Part shown: piece by piece, positions 35,897-46,600 of the stretch | Numbering within the stretch: position 1 is the stretch's first letter | How the letters are laid out: the number at the start of each line of letters is the position of its first letter | Assembly (NCBI RefSeq): GCF_947495325.1 | Contig: NZ_CANLYK010000004.1 | Span: forward strand, 186,001-250,000 | Source of the DNA: an uncultured Allomuricauda sp. | GTDB lineage: Bacteria; Bacteroidota; Bacteroidia; Flavobacteriales; Flavobacteriaceae | DNA: 64,000 bases | Reading direction: 5' to 3' | Translations under genes and position numbers: made by a program | Notes under the pieces: model-generated | The model's input: the letters and a program-made list of their open reading frames with translations, nothing else | What the model was told of the DNA's origin: nothing | The model's database searches: none

Positions 35897-36184
35897 ATGA
35901 AAAAATCAATCTACTTAGCAACTTTTTTATCGTTGCTCTCAACATCACTTTTTGCTCAAATTGGGGGAATTGAAGATTCCGTTAATGATGTGGGCGATAC
36001 CATACGTACTATATTTCCAATTTTACTTGGTGTCATTTTTCTTGTTGGTTTCCTGTTTAATGCAGGGCACTTCTTTGGGGAAAACGCAGACCTTAAAAAA
36101 GGTATTACTAGAGTACTTGTGTTTGTTTTGATTGCTGGTGCAGTTGTCGGCATCTTCACATATTTAATAGGAATCGTAGTATAA
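35897..36184 (+). CDS. traE: TraE family protein (DUF4134), VirB2-like
   Basis: This 95-aa protein has a signal peptide (MKKSIYLATFLSLLSTSLFA) and two hydrophobic helices with a short polar loop (GENADLKKG), the size and layout of DUF4134/TraE, taken as the pilin-like VirB2 counterpart of Bacteroidota conjugation systems. It is the first gene of the transfer operon; the next start follows directly after its stop. Confidence 0.88.
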   Translation: MKKSIYLATFLSLLSTSLFAQIGGIEDSVNDVGDTIRTIFPILLGVIFLVGFLFNAGHFFGENADLKKGITRVLVFVLIAGAVVGIFTYLIGIVV

Positions 36185-36469
36185 ATGAAACGCTACGAGG
36201 TCTATAAAAACATCAGGAAACGGGCGGTCATCTTTGGGCTGCCTATTTCTCTGTTTGCTCTAATGATGGTTTCCATTTTAGCTTCGCTACTCATTATCAT
36301 CTTCTCTTTCAGCTTTGGGATAATAATTGGCATACTCGTTTTTAATGCTGCCTTGTACGTAGCCTTGACTAGAATAACGCATAACCCACAAATCTTTCAG
36401 ATGGCTAAAGCCTTCCCTATAATAATAAGTAATAAAAGAAACTCTGGCTTCGATTATGGACAAAATTAA
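36185..36469 (+). CDS. traF: TraF family protein (DUF4133), VirB3-like
   Basis: This 94-aa protein has the N-terminal basic motif YKNIRKRAVIFGLP and two adjacent membrane helices, typical of DUF4133. It overlaps traG by 14 nt, which fits the known VirB3-VirB4 partnership. Confidence 0.88.
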   Translation: MKRYEVYKNIRKRAVIFGLPISLFALMMVSILASLLIIIFSFSFGIIIGILVFNAALYVALTRITHNPQIFQMAKAFPIIISNKRNSGFDYGQN

Positions 36470-38858
36470 TCTTTCAGCATATCAACCAATCACGGATATT
36501 CAAGACAATATCATATTTGCCAATAATGGCAATGTTGTCCTATGCTATGAAGGAAAATTGCCAGAAATCTATTCCTTATCGGAAAAAGACTTTGAGGATA
36601 TACACGGTGCTTGGTTTCAGGCTCTAAAATCATTGCCTATTGGTACGGTGATGCAAAAACAGGATATCTACCTTAAAAAGACATACACTTCAGAGGCATT
36701 ACCCAACACAACATTTTTAGAAAAAGCAACACACGACCATTTTAAAGGACGTGATTATATGGAACATCGTTGCTTTTTATTCTTTACGCTAACTAAGAAC
36801 AAAGCTTTAAACAATTCAAAATATGTTAATCCTTTCCGTAAAGTTTCAAAAGGAATTATTCAACAATTAGATGACAACGTTAAGAGCTTTATCGGTTCTG
36901 TTAGTGATTCTATTTCCTTTATAAACAATAGCCGAAAAATGAATTTTCTTCCGCTTAACGCAAAAGACATTCAACAACTCACAAATGGCTATTTCAATGG
37001 CTTCAATGATGGGTTTGATACTGATATCATATTAGATAAAAAAAGTGTCAATATTGGCGAAAATTATTTTGATGCCCTGGCTATCAATAGCGAACTGTGC
37101 TTTGGCGAAAGTGTACAGAGTAGCAAGACCAATGAGAAATTCACTTCTGACGATTTTGTATTTCATCAAGGGTTCATTGATGGTTTAGGGCTTACGCTTA
37201 ATGAAAACCACATTGTCAACCAAATTTTATATCTCGATGACAAGCAGAAGTGGCGCAAGCTCTTGGATAAGAAAGTCGAAGAACTGAACAAAAGTTCCAA
37301 CTTCGGTTCACAAAACAAGGTAGTACTTGGTAAAATTCAGCATATACTTGACCAAATTAATGCCGACGATAATGCACGTATTATTCGTGGTCATCTAAAC
37401 ATTGTGTATTGGGATAAAAACCCCGAGAGTTTAAGCCGGATTGGTTCGAAAATAAAGACCGAGTTTAAGGAACTAGACATCATTCCATATTACCCAAGAG
37501 GTGAAGAACGAAAGAACTACATTCTTAACAGCTACTGCTGTTTTTCTTCCAATTTTTCAAACAACGATTTATACGTTACCGATTTAAAACACGCTCTATG
37601 CCTGTTGATTAATAACACAAACTATAATTCTGATGCTACTGGAATCATTTTTAATGATAGAGAACATAATGTTCCTGTTCTAAAAGATGTTTGGGACGAA
37701 CGTAAGAAGCGCATCAAGGCACGCAATTTTGCCATTTTTGCACCAACGGGTGAGGGCAAATCGTTCTTGGCAAATAATATACTGAGGCAATACTTTGAGA
37801 GTGGTGTCCGCCTGGTCATAATTGACCTTGGTGGATCCTATACAAAATTTGCCAAACTCTATCCAGAAAAATATACCGTGCTTCGTTATGAAAGTGGCAA
37901 AAATCTCGGTATCAATCCTTTTTATATAAGTGATGTAAATGACTTGACACCTGAACGACTGGAAGATTTATCAGTCTTTCTGTTTGAACTATTCGCATCA
38001 GATTTAAAAGTAACCAAAGCACAATCGGTTTCGGTTAAAAAGATATTGCGCCACTATTACAACAATATATCAGAAAATCATTCGCTAGATGGTTTTTGCA
38101 ACTTTATAGAGAGGAATCAGAAAGACCTTCTGAACACCTTAAAAATCCATCCCGACTATTTCAATATTACCAGTTTCTTGCACGTAATGTCTGAATATGT
38201 CGGCGATGGTCTATATAGCTTCCTCTTTGAAGTAAGCGAAGACCTGACCTATAAAATTGAGGACAAACGCCTGATTGTTTTTGAACTGGATGAAGTAAAG
38301 GACAATAAGGAAATCCTATCGGTAATGTTGAAGCTGATAAAGTCAGCCATCCAAAGAACAATCTGGAAAAACAGAGCCGAAAAAGGCATCATCCTATTTG
38401 ATGAATTTGCAAAACAATTAAAGTTTGATAATGTACTCGAAAGTGTAGAATTCTACTATCAAGCCATCCGTAAACAAAATGGTGCGATTGGTATTATTCT
38501 TCAGTCCATTAATCAGCTTCCCAATAATTCAACATCAGCCAGCATACTAGAAAATACACAAGTTATTTATAGTCTAAACAACGAAAAAGGCTATGACGAG
38601 TTGGTCAAACGCCTCAATCTATCGAGCCACGATTTAAACCAATTAAAGTCCATCAAAAACAACTTGTCTGGACCAAGAAAATACACTGAAATGTTTATCA
38701 AAATAGGAAAGGAAAGCAACATCTTTCGTTTGGAGGTTCCAAAGGAAGTCTATGCTGCCTACCTAACCGATGGACAAGAAAATGAGGAAATAATGAAGCT
38801 CTACAACGAGCATCACAATATGGAGAAAGCAATAATTCAATTCACATCTAAAACATAA
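36456..38858 (+). CDS. traG: TraG conjugation ATPase (VirB4-like)
   Basis: This 800-aa ATPase powers the secretion channel. It has an N-terminal CagE/VirB4 region, Walker A with K435 (APTGEGKS), Walker B in GIILFDEFAK, and the typical RKQNGAIGIILQS segment near 670. Full length for the family. Located second to the pilin-like genes in the normal order traE-F-G. Confidence 0.93.
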   Translation: MDKINLSAYQPITDIQDNIIFANNGNVVLCYEGKLPEIYSLSEKDFEDIHGAWFQALKSLPIGTVMQKQDIYLKKTYTSEALPNTTFLEKATHDHFKGRDYMEHRCFLFFTLTKNKALNNSKYVNPFRKVSKGIIQQLDDNVKSFIGSVSDSISFINNSRKMNFLPLNAKDIQQLTNGYFNGFNDGFDTDIILDKKSVNIGENYFDALAINSELCFGESVQSSKTNEKFTSDDFVFHQGFIDGLGLTLNENHIVNQILYLDDKQKWRKLLDKKVEELNKSSNFGSQNKVVLGKIQHILDQINADDNARIIRGHLNIVYWDKNPESLSRIGSKIKTEFKELDIIPYYPRGEERKNYILNSYCCFSSNFSNNDLYVTDLKHALCLLINNTNYNSDATGIIFNDREHNVPVLKDVWDERKKRIKARNFAIFAPTGEGKSFLANNILRQYFESGVRLVIIDLGGSYTKFAKLYPEKYTVLRYESGKNLGINPFYISDVNDLTPERLEDLSVFLFELFASDLKVTKAQSVSVKKILRHYYNNISENHSLDGFCNFIERNQKDLLNTLKIHPDYFNITSFLHVMSEYVGDGLYSFLFEVSEDLTYKIEDKRLIVFELDEVKDNKEILSVMLKLIKSAIQRTIWKNRAEKGIILFDEFAKQLKFDNVLESVEFYYQAIRKQNGAIGIILQSINQLPNNSTSASILENTQVIYSLNNEKGYDELVKRLNLSSHDLNQLKSIKNNLSGPRKYTEMFIKIGKESNIFRLEVPKEVYAAYLTDGQENEEIMKLYNEHHNMEKAIIQFTSKT

Positions 38859-38862
38859 TATT

Positions 38863-39495
38863 ATGAAATCGAAGATTCACGAATACCAAAACAAATTTTT
38901 AACAATGAGTAAAACAAAAATCAAAACAATCTTGTTTGGGCTATGCTTAACAGTTGCCCTTTTATTACCCAACGGTGCTACCGCCCAGGGAATGCCAGTT
39001 TATGACAATACCAACTTTGTTAGTCTAGTAAAACAACTTATAGAATCAGGTAAGCAGACAGCTGAAATGATTAAGTCTGTAAAATTCCTGAAAGATGCTA
39101 AGGAAGCTATAGAGAAAGTATCCAGCGTTGTACAACAGCTTAGAGCAGTTGAGGAAATTGCACAGAACAATCAACGCCTTATCAATGTAATGCAAAATGA
39201 TTTACAGGATATTTTAAACTCACCTTATATCAAACCAGAAGAAGTAACACGAGTTGCGGAATCATTTGATGCCATAGTTCAAAATTCTTTGGACACCGTT
39301 GATTTTATTGGCGAAATCTTATCCAGCGATAATCTAAAAATGTCCGATGCTGAGCGTGCTGAAGTTTTAAAACAAAAAGAGCAGGAATCTAAGGAAATGG
39401 TTTCTAACATTAAGACAAAAACCAAACGCTATCGTGATATCATTTCCTTCAGAAAAATGCAAGACAAAATCAATAATCGCGAAACGAATTACTAA
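38863..39495 (+). CDS. traI: TraI family protein (DUF4141), VirB5-like
   Basis: Signal peptide; Met15 (38905, MSKTKIKTILFGLCL) may be the real start, since the signal sequence then begins normally. The mature part is helical and polar with coiled-coil character (about 70-210), as in DUF4141/TraI proteins of CTnDOT-type systems. TraH, present in some elements before TraI, is absent. The stop overlaps the traJ start (TAATG). Confidence 0.82.
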   Translation: MKSKIHEYQNKFLTMSKTKIKTILFGLCLTVALLLPNGATAQGMPVYDNTNFVSLVKQLIESGKQTAEMIKSVKFLKDAKEAIEKVSSVVQQLRAVEEIAQNNQRLINVMQNDLQDILNSPYIKPEEVTRVAESFDAIVQNSLDTVDFIGEILSSDNLKMSDAERAEVLKQKEQESKEMVSNIKTKTKRYRDIISFRKMQDKINNRETNY

Positions 39496-40319
39496 TGAGT
39501 TTTGGACTTGAATATGTGGATGCCGTCTTTCAGACGATACAAGCCAGTGACTTCTCGCAATACACTATTGCCGGAATGAAAACACTTGCTGTATTGTTCT
39601 TTCTGGTCAATATCCTTAAAAAATATAATGAAGGTGTAGCGGATAAAGACGGTTACACTTGGGGGTTGAGTCCAGGCGAATTAGCCAAGAATTTTGCCGT
39701 GGTTCTTCTTGTTATATTTTCTACTCAAGTACTGGGTTTCTTTGATGGAATTTTGGTTTCCATTGAAGCGCAGTATCGTGGTACTGCCCCTGCTTTGTTA
39801 CCATTACAGATGCAGGATATTCCTATTGAGGAAGATGTAAGTATCATCGAGGTAGCTCAAGCCGCAATGACGCTCTTATATGAAGCCTTGGTCACACCAC
39901 TTTATGGATTCAAAATATTTGCATTTATCATTAGCCTTATCCTTTGGATATTGGATTTGTTCATATACCCGTTATTTCTCGCCGAACGTTATTTTCTATT
40001 GGGAATTATGCAAGCCTTCTTTCCATTGGTTATAAGTTTAGCGGTTTTTGAAAAATTCCGTTCGCTTGCCTATACATTTTTTAAATTATACGCTGCGGTG
40101 TATATGTTGGTCCCAGCTTTCTTTTTGGTCAACGTATTTGTAAATGCACTCTATACCGAAATCAATACGAACTTCTGGACAAACCTTTTTGGAACTGATG
40201 TTGGCCAGGGCTTTTTTGCACCTGTAGTTCAGCTTGGGTCGGTTGGTTTTATAGTTTTTCTAAAATTCAAATTATATAAGCGTGCCACCTCATTTACCCT
40301 CAGATTATTTACAAGTTAA
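39495..40319 (+). CDS. traJ: TraJ (VirB6-like polytopic membrane protein)
   Basis: This 274-aa protein has at least five hydrophobic segments and the family N-terminus SFGLEYVDAVFQ. TraJ forms the inner-membrane part of the channel. CTnDOT TraJ is longer (over 330 aa); here the C-terminal extension is short but the frame ends cleanly. Confidence 0.85.
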   Translation: MSFGLEYVDAVFQTIQASDFSQYTIAGMKTLAVLFFLVNILKKYNEGVADKDGYTWGLSPGELAKNFAVVLLVIFSTQVLGFFDGILVSIEAQYRGTAPALLPLQMQDIPIEEDVSIIEVAQAAMTLLYEALVTPLYGFKIFAFIISLILWILDLFIYPLFLAERYFLLGIMQAFFPLVISLAVFEKFRSLAYTFFKLYAAVYMLVPAFFLVNVFVNALYTEINTNFWTNLFGTDVGQGFFAPVVQLGSVGFIVFLKFKLYKRATSFTLRLFTS

Positions 40320-40324
40320 TTCCA

Positions 40325-40945
40325 ATGAAAATGAAAACACCTTATAAAAACATCTATGCAGTATTAAAGTTGAACAGATTTATAGTGTTGGCAGTTGTTG
40401 TTTTTGCAATGCTATCCAGCACCTTTTCACTATGGGTGGCATTTAAGACGAACAAGGATTCCCTTAATAGTGCCTTTGCTATCAATACCGATGGTAGTAT
40501 TATTCCGCTGAAGCTCGTTACTCAAAAAGAAAATTTCAATGTAGAGGCATTAGCACATTTGGACCTATTCCACAACTACTTCTATAATATCGACGCCAGT
40601 AATTATGAACGGAATCTTGAAAAGGCGCTTTGGCTAGGAAATAGTTCTGTGGACAATCTATATCGCCAGAAAAAAGCTGATGGCGTCTACAATCGATTAT
40701 TGCAATATTCGCTCGTTCAGAAAGTACTGAGCATAGATTCACAAATAGGGGAACAAAACGGAACATACACCTTTAGAACGGTTACCGTCTTTGAAATAAA
40801 TAGAGGTTCAATAATAGACACTTATGAACTGGTTTCTAGTGGAAACTTAATTCCCGTTGATAGAAACTTTCCAAATAATCCACACGGTTTGTTGATTACA
40901 AACTATTTCGAGAACACCTTAAAAAAAATAAACGATGAAAGTTGA
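40325..40945 (+). CDS. traK: TraK (VirB8-like assembly protein)
   Basis: This 206-aa bitopic protein has one N-terminal membrane helix (about 20-42) and a periplasmic domain, with family features YKNIYAVLKLNRF at the start, ALWLGNSSVDNLYR, and LLITNYFENT at the end. It overlaps traM by 11 nt. Confidence 0.9.
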   Translation: MKMKTPYKNIYAVLKLNRFIVLAVVVFAMLSSTFSLWVAFKTNKDSLNSAFAINTDGSIIPLKLVTQKENFNVEALAHLDLFHNYFYNIDASNYERNLEKALWLGNSSVDNLYRQKKADGVYNRLLQYSLVQKVLSIDSQIGEQNGTYTFRTVTVFEINRGSIIDTYELVSSGNLIPVDRNFPNNPHGLLITNYFENTLKKINDES

Positions 40946-41864
40946 AAAAAATAAAATTGTCTTTGCAGCTGTACTGGCTGTGATTTTCATTTTCCTAATT
41001 TCCTATTCTGTAATGATTATAGGCGATGACGAAAGTGAAAATGAAAACCTTGAACAGACCTTAGTTCCAGACTTAGAAGAAAATCAAAAAGAATACGATT
41101 CTAAGCTTGATGCCATCAATGACTTAAAGGAAGTGCGCGAGAATAACGCACCCAGCATCTACGATGAAAAACTTTTGGATTCCACAGGTCTTTACAATCC
41201 TGATTTGCCAGAACTCGAAAAAGAACGCATTGTGGATAGTATATACAAAGCAGGTAAAATTCAATACTCTGACAAGAAATACAGAAACTTAGAGCAAAAG
41301 AAAGTTGCTCAAAAGAGCTCACAACAAATCGATTCAACCGAAATAATACGAGAGCAAAAAATTCAAGCCCAAGAATTAGGGCTAGAACATCAATTATTCT
41401 TTGCTGCCTCACCAAAACCCAATGAAGTTTCAATTATTGGTAATACAGATGAAACGATATATGTGGTTGTCGATGGTGACCAGATTGTTAAAGCGAACAC
41501 TAGATTGCGAATGCGCCTTACCAAATCAGCAACTATAAATGGTAAGCTGATGCCAAAGAATACACCAGTCTTCGGATTTATAAGTTTTCAACCCAATCGT
41601 GCCTTAATAGAAATTGAGAACATTAAGCATCATCCGACCAAACTTAAAGCTTTTGATTTGTTGGATGGTAGCGAAGGTATATATGTGCAAAATAATTTTC
41701 GGGCAGAAGCTACCACAGAAGTTTTGGATGATGTTATAGGTGATATCAATATTCCGACTGTTCCACAGGTGGGCGGAATCACACAGGTATTTAGACGTCG
41801 TAATCGAAGCGTTAAGGTAACTGTGCTTAACAACTACAAATTAATTCTAAAACCAAAATTATGA
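40935..41864 (+). CDS. traM: TraM (VirB10-like core complex protein)
   Basis: This 309-aa protein has an N-terminal membrane helix (about 7-26), an acidic, charged linker (ESENENLEQTLVPDLEENQ) and a C-terminal beta-domain from about 165 (VVVDGDQIVKANTRLRMRL; TPVFGFISFQPNRALIEI) like TraM/VirB10. It spans the envelope between inner and outer membranes. The stop overlaps traN by 4 nt. Confidence 0.88.
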   Translation: MKVEKNKIVFAAVLAVIFIFLISYSVMIIGDDESENENLEQTLVPDLEENQKEYDSKLDAINDLKEVRENNAPSIYDEKLLDSTGLYNPDLPELEKERIVDSIYKAGKIQYSDKKYRNLEQKKVAQKSSQQIDSTEIIREQKIQAQELGLEHQLFFAASPKPNEVSIIGNTDETIYVVVDGDQIVKANTRLRMRLTKSATINGKLMPKNTPVFGFISFQPNRALIEIENIKHHPTKLKAFDLLDGSEGIYVQNNFRAEATTEVLDDVIGDINIPTVPQVGGITQVFRRRNRSVKVTVLNNYKLILKPKL

Positions 41865-42691
41865 GAACCCTATTTTTAATATTCATATCATTGATTTCCA
41901 CTTTTGTGAAAGCTCAAACAGACACAGTACTAGATACAATTTATGCAAACGATACTAAAAATGTTGCGTTATTTTTCCCAGAACCTATTAGACAGGGCAT
42001 AACCGGTTCGGATAATTTTGTTTTCAGCTATAATCGTGAAAAAGAACAATATTTCGGGCTGCTTCAGGCTAAACCTGGCAAAGAAAGTAATCTACTGGTA
42101 GTCAACAGGAATGGTGCAATTTTTTCGTATATTGTAAGATATAAGAAGCATCTGTCAAAGCTCAATTATTTTATCCCATTATCAAATAGTATTGGGAATG
42201 AAAAGCCAATTGTAACCGATTCGATTCAGGTTGTAACTTCTGAAAAAAATATAGATAACAGAACCTACTATTATCAAAAATTCTGCTCCTATCTTCTTAA
42301 CAGAAACCAACGTATTGGTCGGATTAAGAAGCGAATGCAAGGCATTGTCTTGAATGTTGAGAATGTTGTTTTTGATAAAGAAGAACTCTACTTTGTTATC
42401 CAGATTGAGAATAATTCTACGTTGGATTACGATTTGAATTTTTTGAACCTCTCAATCGAGACTCGACAAAAAGGGAAAAAGAAATCTTTACAGAGTTTAT
42501 ATCAAGAACCTATTTACAAACACTATCTACCTTCAAAAATTGCAGAAGGAAAAATGGTGCGGTTTGTTTATGTAATGCCCAAATTTTCATTGTCCAATGA
42601 CCGTAGGGCAATTTTAGAATTGAACGAGAAAGATGGCGAACGAAATATAAAACTGAATATATCACATAGATATATCAATAACCCAAATTAA
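41861..42691 (+). CDS. traN: TraN (VirB9-like outer core protein)
   Basis: Signal peptide (about 1-18), then DUF4138/TraN segments (DTIYANDTKNVALFFPEPI; YFGLLQAKPGKESNLLVVN) and a C-terminal beta-rich domain; 276 aa. It partners TraM in the outer-membrane core. Confidence 0.87.
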   Translation: MRTLFLIFISLISTFVKAQTDTVLDTIYANDTKNVALFFPEPIRQGITGSDNFVFSYNREKEQYFGLLQAKPGKESNLLVVNRNGAIFSYIVRYKKHLSKLNYFIPLSNSIGNEKPIVTDSIQVVTSEKNIDNRTYYYQKFCSYLLNRNQRIGRIKKRMQGIVLNVENVVFDKEELYFVIQIENNSTLDYDLNFLNLSIETRQKGKKKSLQSLYQEPIYKHYLPSKIAEGKMVRFVYVMPKFSLSNDRRAILELNEKDGERNIKLNISHRYINNPN

Positions 42692-42698
42692 TAATATT

Positions 42699-43061
42699 AT
42701 GAAAAGATTACTTATTTGCCCACTTGTACTTCTATTTATTTCCTGTGCCGGGAATAATAATATGTCCCACACCGAAACAGCTCAAATTGTTGCTGAAAGT
42801 TTCTTCTCAAAAGATGAATCAGCTTTAAAAAAGCATACAACATCAGATGGATATGCCAGTTTAATCACAGTTCAAAATATGATACCAGATTCTGATAAGG
42901 AAATTAAAGTAGAGATTTTGGATGAAGCTATTGAAGGTGAAATTGCCTGGGTAAAATATAAAACCTCTTTTGATGGAAAGTCTGGTATCTTTAAACTCGT
43001 CAAAGAAAATGACCAATGGAAAGTGACGAGTAAAGGACCGAGAGAGAAAGGGCCTTTTTAA
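42699..43061 (+). CDS. Small lipoprotein, DUF4878-like
   Basis: A lipobox (LLFISC) leads into a NTF2-like fold of about 100 aa (VAESFFSKDESALKKH; GEIAWVKYKTSFDGKSG; DQWKVTSKG), as in DUF4878. It occupies the place of traO-traQ, which are not found. It may stabilise the secretion core or act in entry exclusion; that is inference. Its stop codon overlaps the stop of the convergent gene 43058-43678 by 3 nt. Confidence 0.65.
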   Translation: MKRLLICPLVLLFISCAGNNNMSHTETAQIVAESFFSKDESALKKHTTSDGYASLITVQNMIPDSDKEIKVEILDEAIEGEIAWVKYKTSFDGKSGIFKLVKENDQWKVTSKGPREKGPF

Positions 43062-43678
43062 GCACTATTTAAAGAAGTGAAATCAAACATAAAGTGTCTT
43101 ATTACCATATCTTCGGGGTGTTTTGATTCATAATACTTATCGTGTAAGAGAAAGGATTTATGTTTCAAAAATTCAGGCTCCCTCTCGTCTTTTTTCAAAA
43201 GTTTATTAACCCCATTTACAGTTTTGTCTAAATCTCCTTCGAGTACATACCCAAGTAGGCATCCGTTTTCATATTTCTTGGAAACAAAACTGTTAATTCC
43301 GGTATCAATATAACGTCGTTTTAAGCCCGAATCTTTTTCTTTAAGGTTCTTGGCTTCCATATGGTATTCATATTCTAAGGATGAATTTATGGTTACCAAC
43401 CTAAGGTCTATTCTAGGCAGTTTCGCAGAAAAACCCTTTTCCTTTTCTATATCATCTTTTGGCAAATGCTGTTCAACATTCGTAACGATACTCCACTTTA
43501 ATCTTAGTGGGTTTTCTTTGATATGCTCGTGTAGTTCTGAAGTGATATCATTTTCATCCCAGTTTAGTTTGATGACCTTGGTTTCCATAGCTGAAACATA
43601 AGATTCTGTTATCAGCTGAAAGCATTTTTCTTCAAAGCCTCTTTTGAAGCTAGCAACTATTACTTTGCTTAATCCCAT
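43058..43678 (-). CDS. Probable PD-(D/E)XK restriction nuclease paired with the methylase
   Basis: I do not recognise a named family for this 206-aa protein. It shows P88-R-I-D91 followed by E108-A-K110 (EYHMEAKNL), the order and spacing of a PD-(D/E)XK nuclease core, with acidic and aromatic residues between. It starts 3 bp after the stop of the adenine methylase gene at 43682-46786, so the two form one operon. The simplest reading is the cleavage subunit or accessory nuclease of a restriction-modification system carried by the ICE. Confidence 0.6.
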   Translation of the reverse strand: MGLSKVIVASFKRGFEEKCFQLITESYVSAMETKVIKLNWDENDITSELHEHIKENPLRLKWSIVTNVEQHLPKDDIEKEKGFSAKLPRIDLRLVTINSSLEYEYHMEAKNLKEKDSGLKRRYIDTGINSFVSKKYENGCLLGYVLEGDLDKTVNGVNKLLKKDEREPEFLKHKSFLLHDKYYESKHPEDMVIRHFMFDFTSLNSA

Positions 43679-43681
43679 TTA

Positions 43682-46600
43682 TTATACTTCATTAAGGATT
43701 TCCAGTATTAATTCTGAAGCATCTTCAATCGCCATCGATTGAGTCCAGAATCGCCTCTGATTGGGACGAACAATAAAAATCTCGTTGCCTGTTTTATAAT
43801 TTAATTTTTTTCTGAAATAGATGTTAGTTGCTTTCTTTTGCCATAATTCTTTATCCAATTCCCGCGATATATCTTGTAAATCAACACTAGACATTGAAAC
43901 TTCCTTTTCTGAATCTCCAAACATAATTTTGGCTATCATTAAAGGTGAGAAATGATTTATATTTTCATAAACGGTACAATTAGCATATAGGTTCTGATTT
44001 TGCAAAAAGTCATTTAAATGTTGTGAAACTTTTATGGCATAATCTCGAATTTCATCTTTATTGGTTGGACCGAGGACATATTGATATTTCTTGATTAATA
44101 ATGGAATTGTGAATTCTACAAAATTGTCTACAATTAAACTTTCATCGATTGAAAAGTCAAAGCATTTGGATATATAGCTATCAATTTCCTGTTCAAACTT
44201 TTTTGTGTTGGTGTTGAAAATTTTAGATTCTTCAATTATCAACCTATCATAAATATCAGCAAGGTGATGTAAGTTCTTTTTTGTCAAAGAAAATGGTAGT
44301 CGATAAACTTCATTTGGTTTGATTTCTTCTCTTTCTATTCCTATAGATGCGGAACACAAGAAAAGGTAATAATAGGCAAGTTTTGAGTTTATAAAACAAG
44401 TTAATCCCTTAAGTAATTTTGAGTCTGAGTGGCTAAGCCCTAGAACTTTACTATTAAACGAACAGGCTTCATCTTCGTAAGAAGCACAAATTTTCCAATT
44501 AGAAAGACCTTCCTTAATTAAGATATGTGGTGCAAAATAAGTTTTTTTTGCGCCCACACGTCTAAATACATTAATCGTGGGTAAGTCCTCCACTTGCACA
44601 CCGTAATATTTGGCATATATCTCCTTTGACCTCTGAGTAAGCCCAGAATTCAAATCTGAAAATGAGTGTGAAATGTAACGTCTAATGTTCTTAGGGGCAA
44701 TGTATCTGTTTGGAATTTCGTTGTCTACTTTCGGGTTCTTAGTAGAATTATTCAAAAATTGTAATCCAGAACCCTTATAAATTTTTTCATCTGAAATAAA
44801 CTGTTCGAGACTTTCTGAAGTATTTAGTTTTTGTATTAAATTAATATCTCCTATTCCACCCCACATTGCAATTTTCCAAATTTTTGAGGTCGGTTTTTTG
44901 CATTCTTCACGAGGAAGATATTTCAAATCTGTGCCATCAATGCTAACACCTTCTATAACATTGGACTTAATGTAAGTCTTAGGGGCATAATAGACAATTG
45001 TATCAGATTTTTTCTTTGGTTGATTTTTTCTGTAAAATGCAATACTTATTGGTCCCGTAGCCGAACCGAATAATTGACCACCAAAGTCTTTAGGTGCATT
45101 CCTTAATATTGAAAAGTTATAAATCTTCTCAACATAGCATTCGTTAAAAAGCCACTTCCTAAAATTCTGATATGTTATCTTGGTATTGGTGAGGATTTTG
45201 GTATTAAAAATCAAGGCAATTTCTCCATTCTCAGAAAAGGTTGTTGCTTTGTGTAAAAATGGTAAAACCATTTCTTTAGCGAAACCATATTTATCGCTAT
45301 AATCACGTATAGATTGAGATAGGTTCTTAGTTCCAAAAGGCGGATTTCCTACCACCAAATCAAAATCTAATCTTTCTACTTGTGGATTTTGCTGAATAGT
45401 ATCGCTTCGGAATAGATTATTACCTTGTTCGACCAGAGTACCATCCGAAGGGTCGTTTATCAAATAAGGCAAGCAATAGTCCTTATTCTGCCAAATCGTT
45501 TTTGGATTTAAGTTGTCTACCAGGGCAAGATAAAGACTAAATGCGGCAACTTTTATAGACTGCGGGTGTATCTCTACACCAAATATATTATCCGTAAGTA
45601 GCTTCTTCAATTTATTAAAGTCAGTAAGCTTCTCCCCTTTGGCATTTTCGTAACGCTTGACCAAGCGTTTAAAACTTTCAACCAAAAAAATACCTGAACC
45701 ACAAGTTGGGTCCAATATCTTAACATTAAATTCTTTTTCTGCCCTAGAGATTGGTAATTTCTCATTCAATATGAGTTCTACTAGAGAAGGCGGTGTGTAA
45801 AATGTACCGGTGTCTTGCTTTAAAGTAGGGTTTATTTCCGCAAGGAAGTTTTCATAGATTTCACTCAACAACTCTATTTGAATAATACTGAAATCGAACA
45901 GGCGTAAATCCTCAAAAAGGTTCTGCTGTAAGGAATTATCGTTACCATTAATAAAACACTTTTTGATAATTAGCAAATGCTCTCTGGAAATTGATTCATT
46001 TCTATCTACTGTAAAAACATTACCGTTAAAGTATTCTTCTAGCTTCCGGAAAAGAGAATAAGTTTTATCAGCATCATCCAGAATGTCAAAGTAAGACTTT
46101 GCACCTTTTTTTATTTCTGAATAGAATTTTTCATCTGTTGCGCCCCTGTCTTCTAAATACAAAAGAAATAAAGAGCGCATTATTATTTTGTGAATAAGGT
46201 TGATTTCTAAACCTTCCTCTTGTAATTGTTTGGCCGTGTAGGTGAGACTCTCTACAAGATATTTATCAACTCTTCGTTGAAGACTTATCTTCTTCCTAAT
46301 CTCAAATGCCTCTTCCAATGTCCAAATGATACCTGTATCAATGGCTATAGTAGAAAATAGATTTTGAAGCTGTTTGAGCTTGGTTTTATCTGAGAACTTG
46401 TAAGACTCAATTTCGAGAGTTTTGAGCTCCTTCTTATAATCAAAATCGTCAGTTTTAATCAAAAGAGGTTTCTCAGCGCAATTATATATACGAATTTCTG
46501 TTTCCGAATAAACATAAAGGAAAATTACTTTTTTGAAGTTCCATATTTTTTTTTGAGCAATTGCAACTTCTCGAAGGGCAAAGTCATCAAATTTTTGAAC

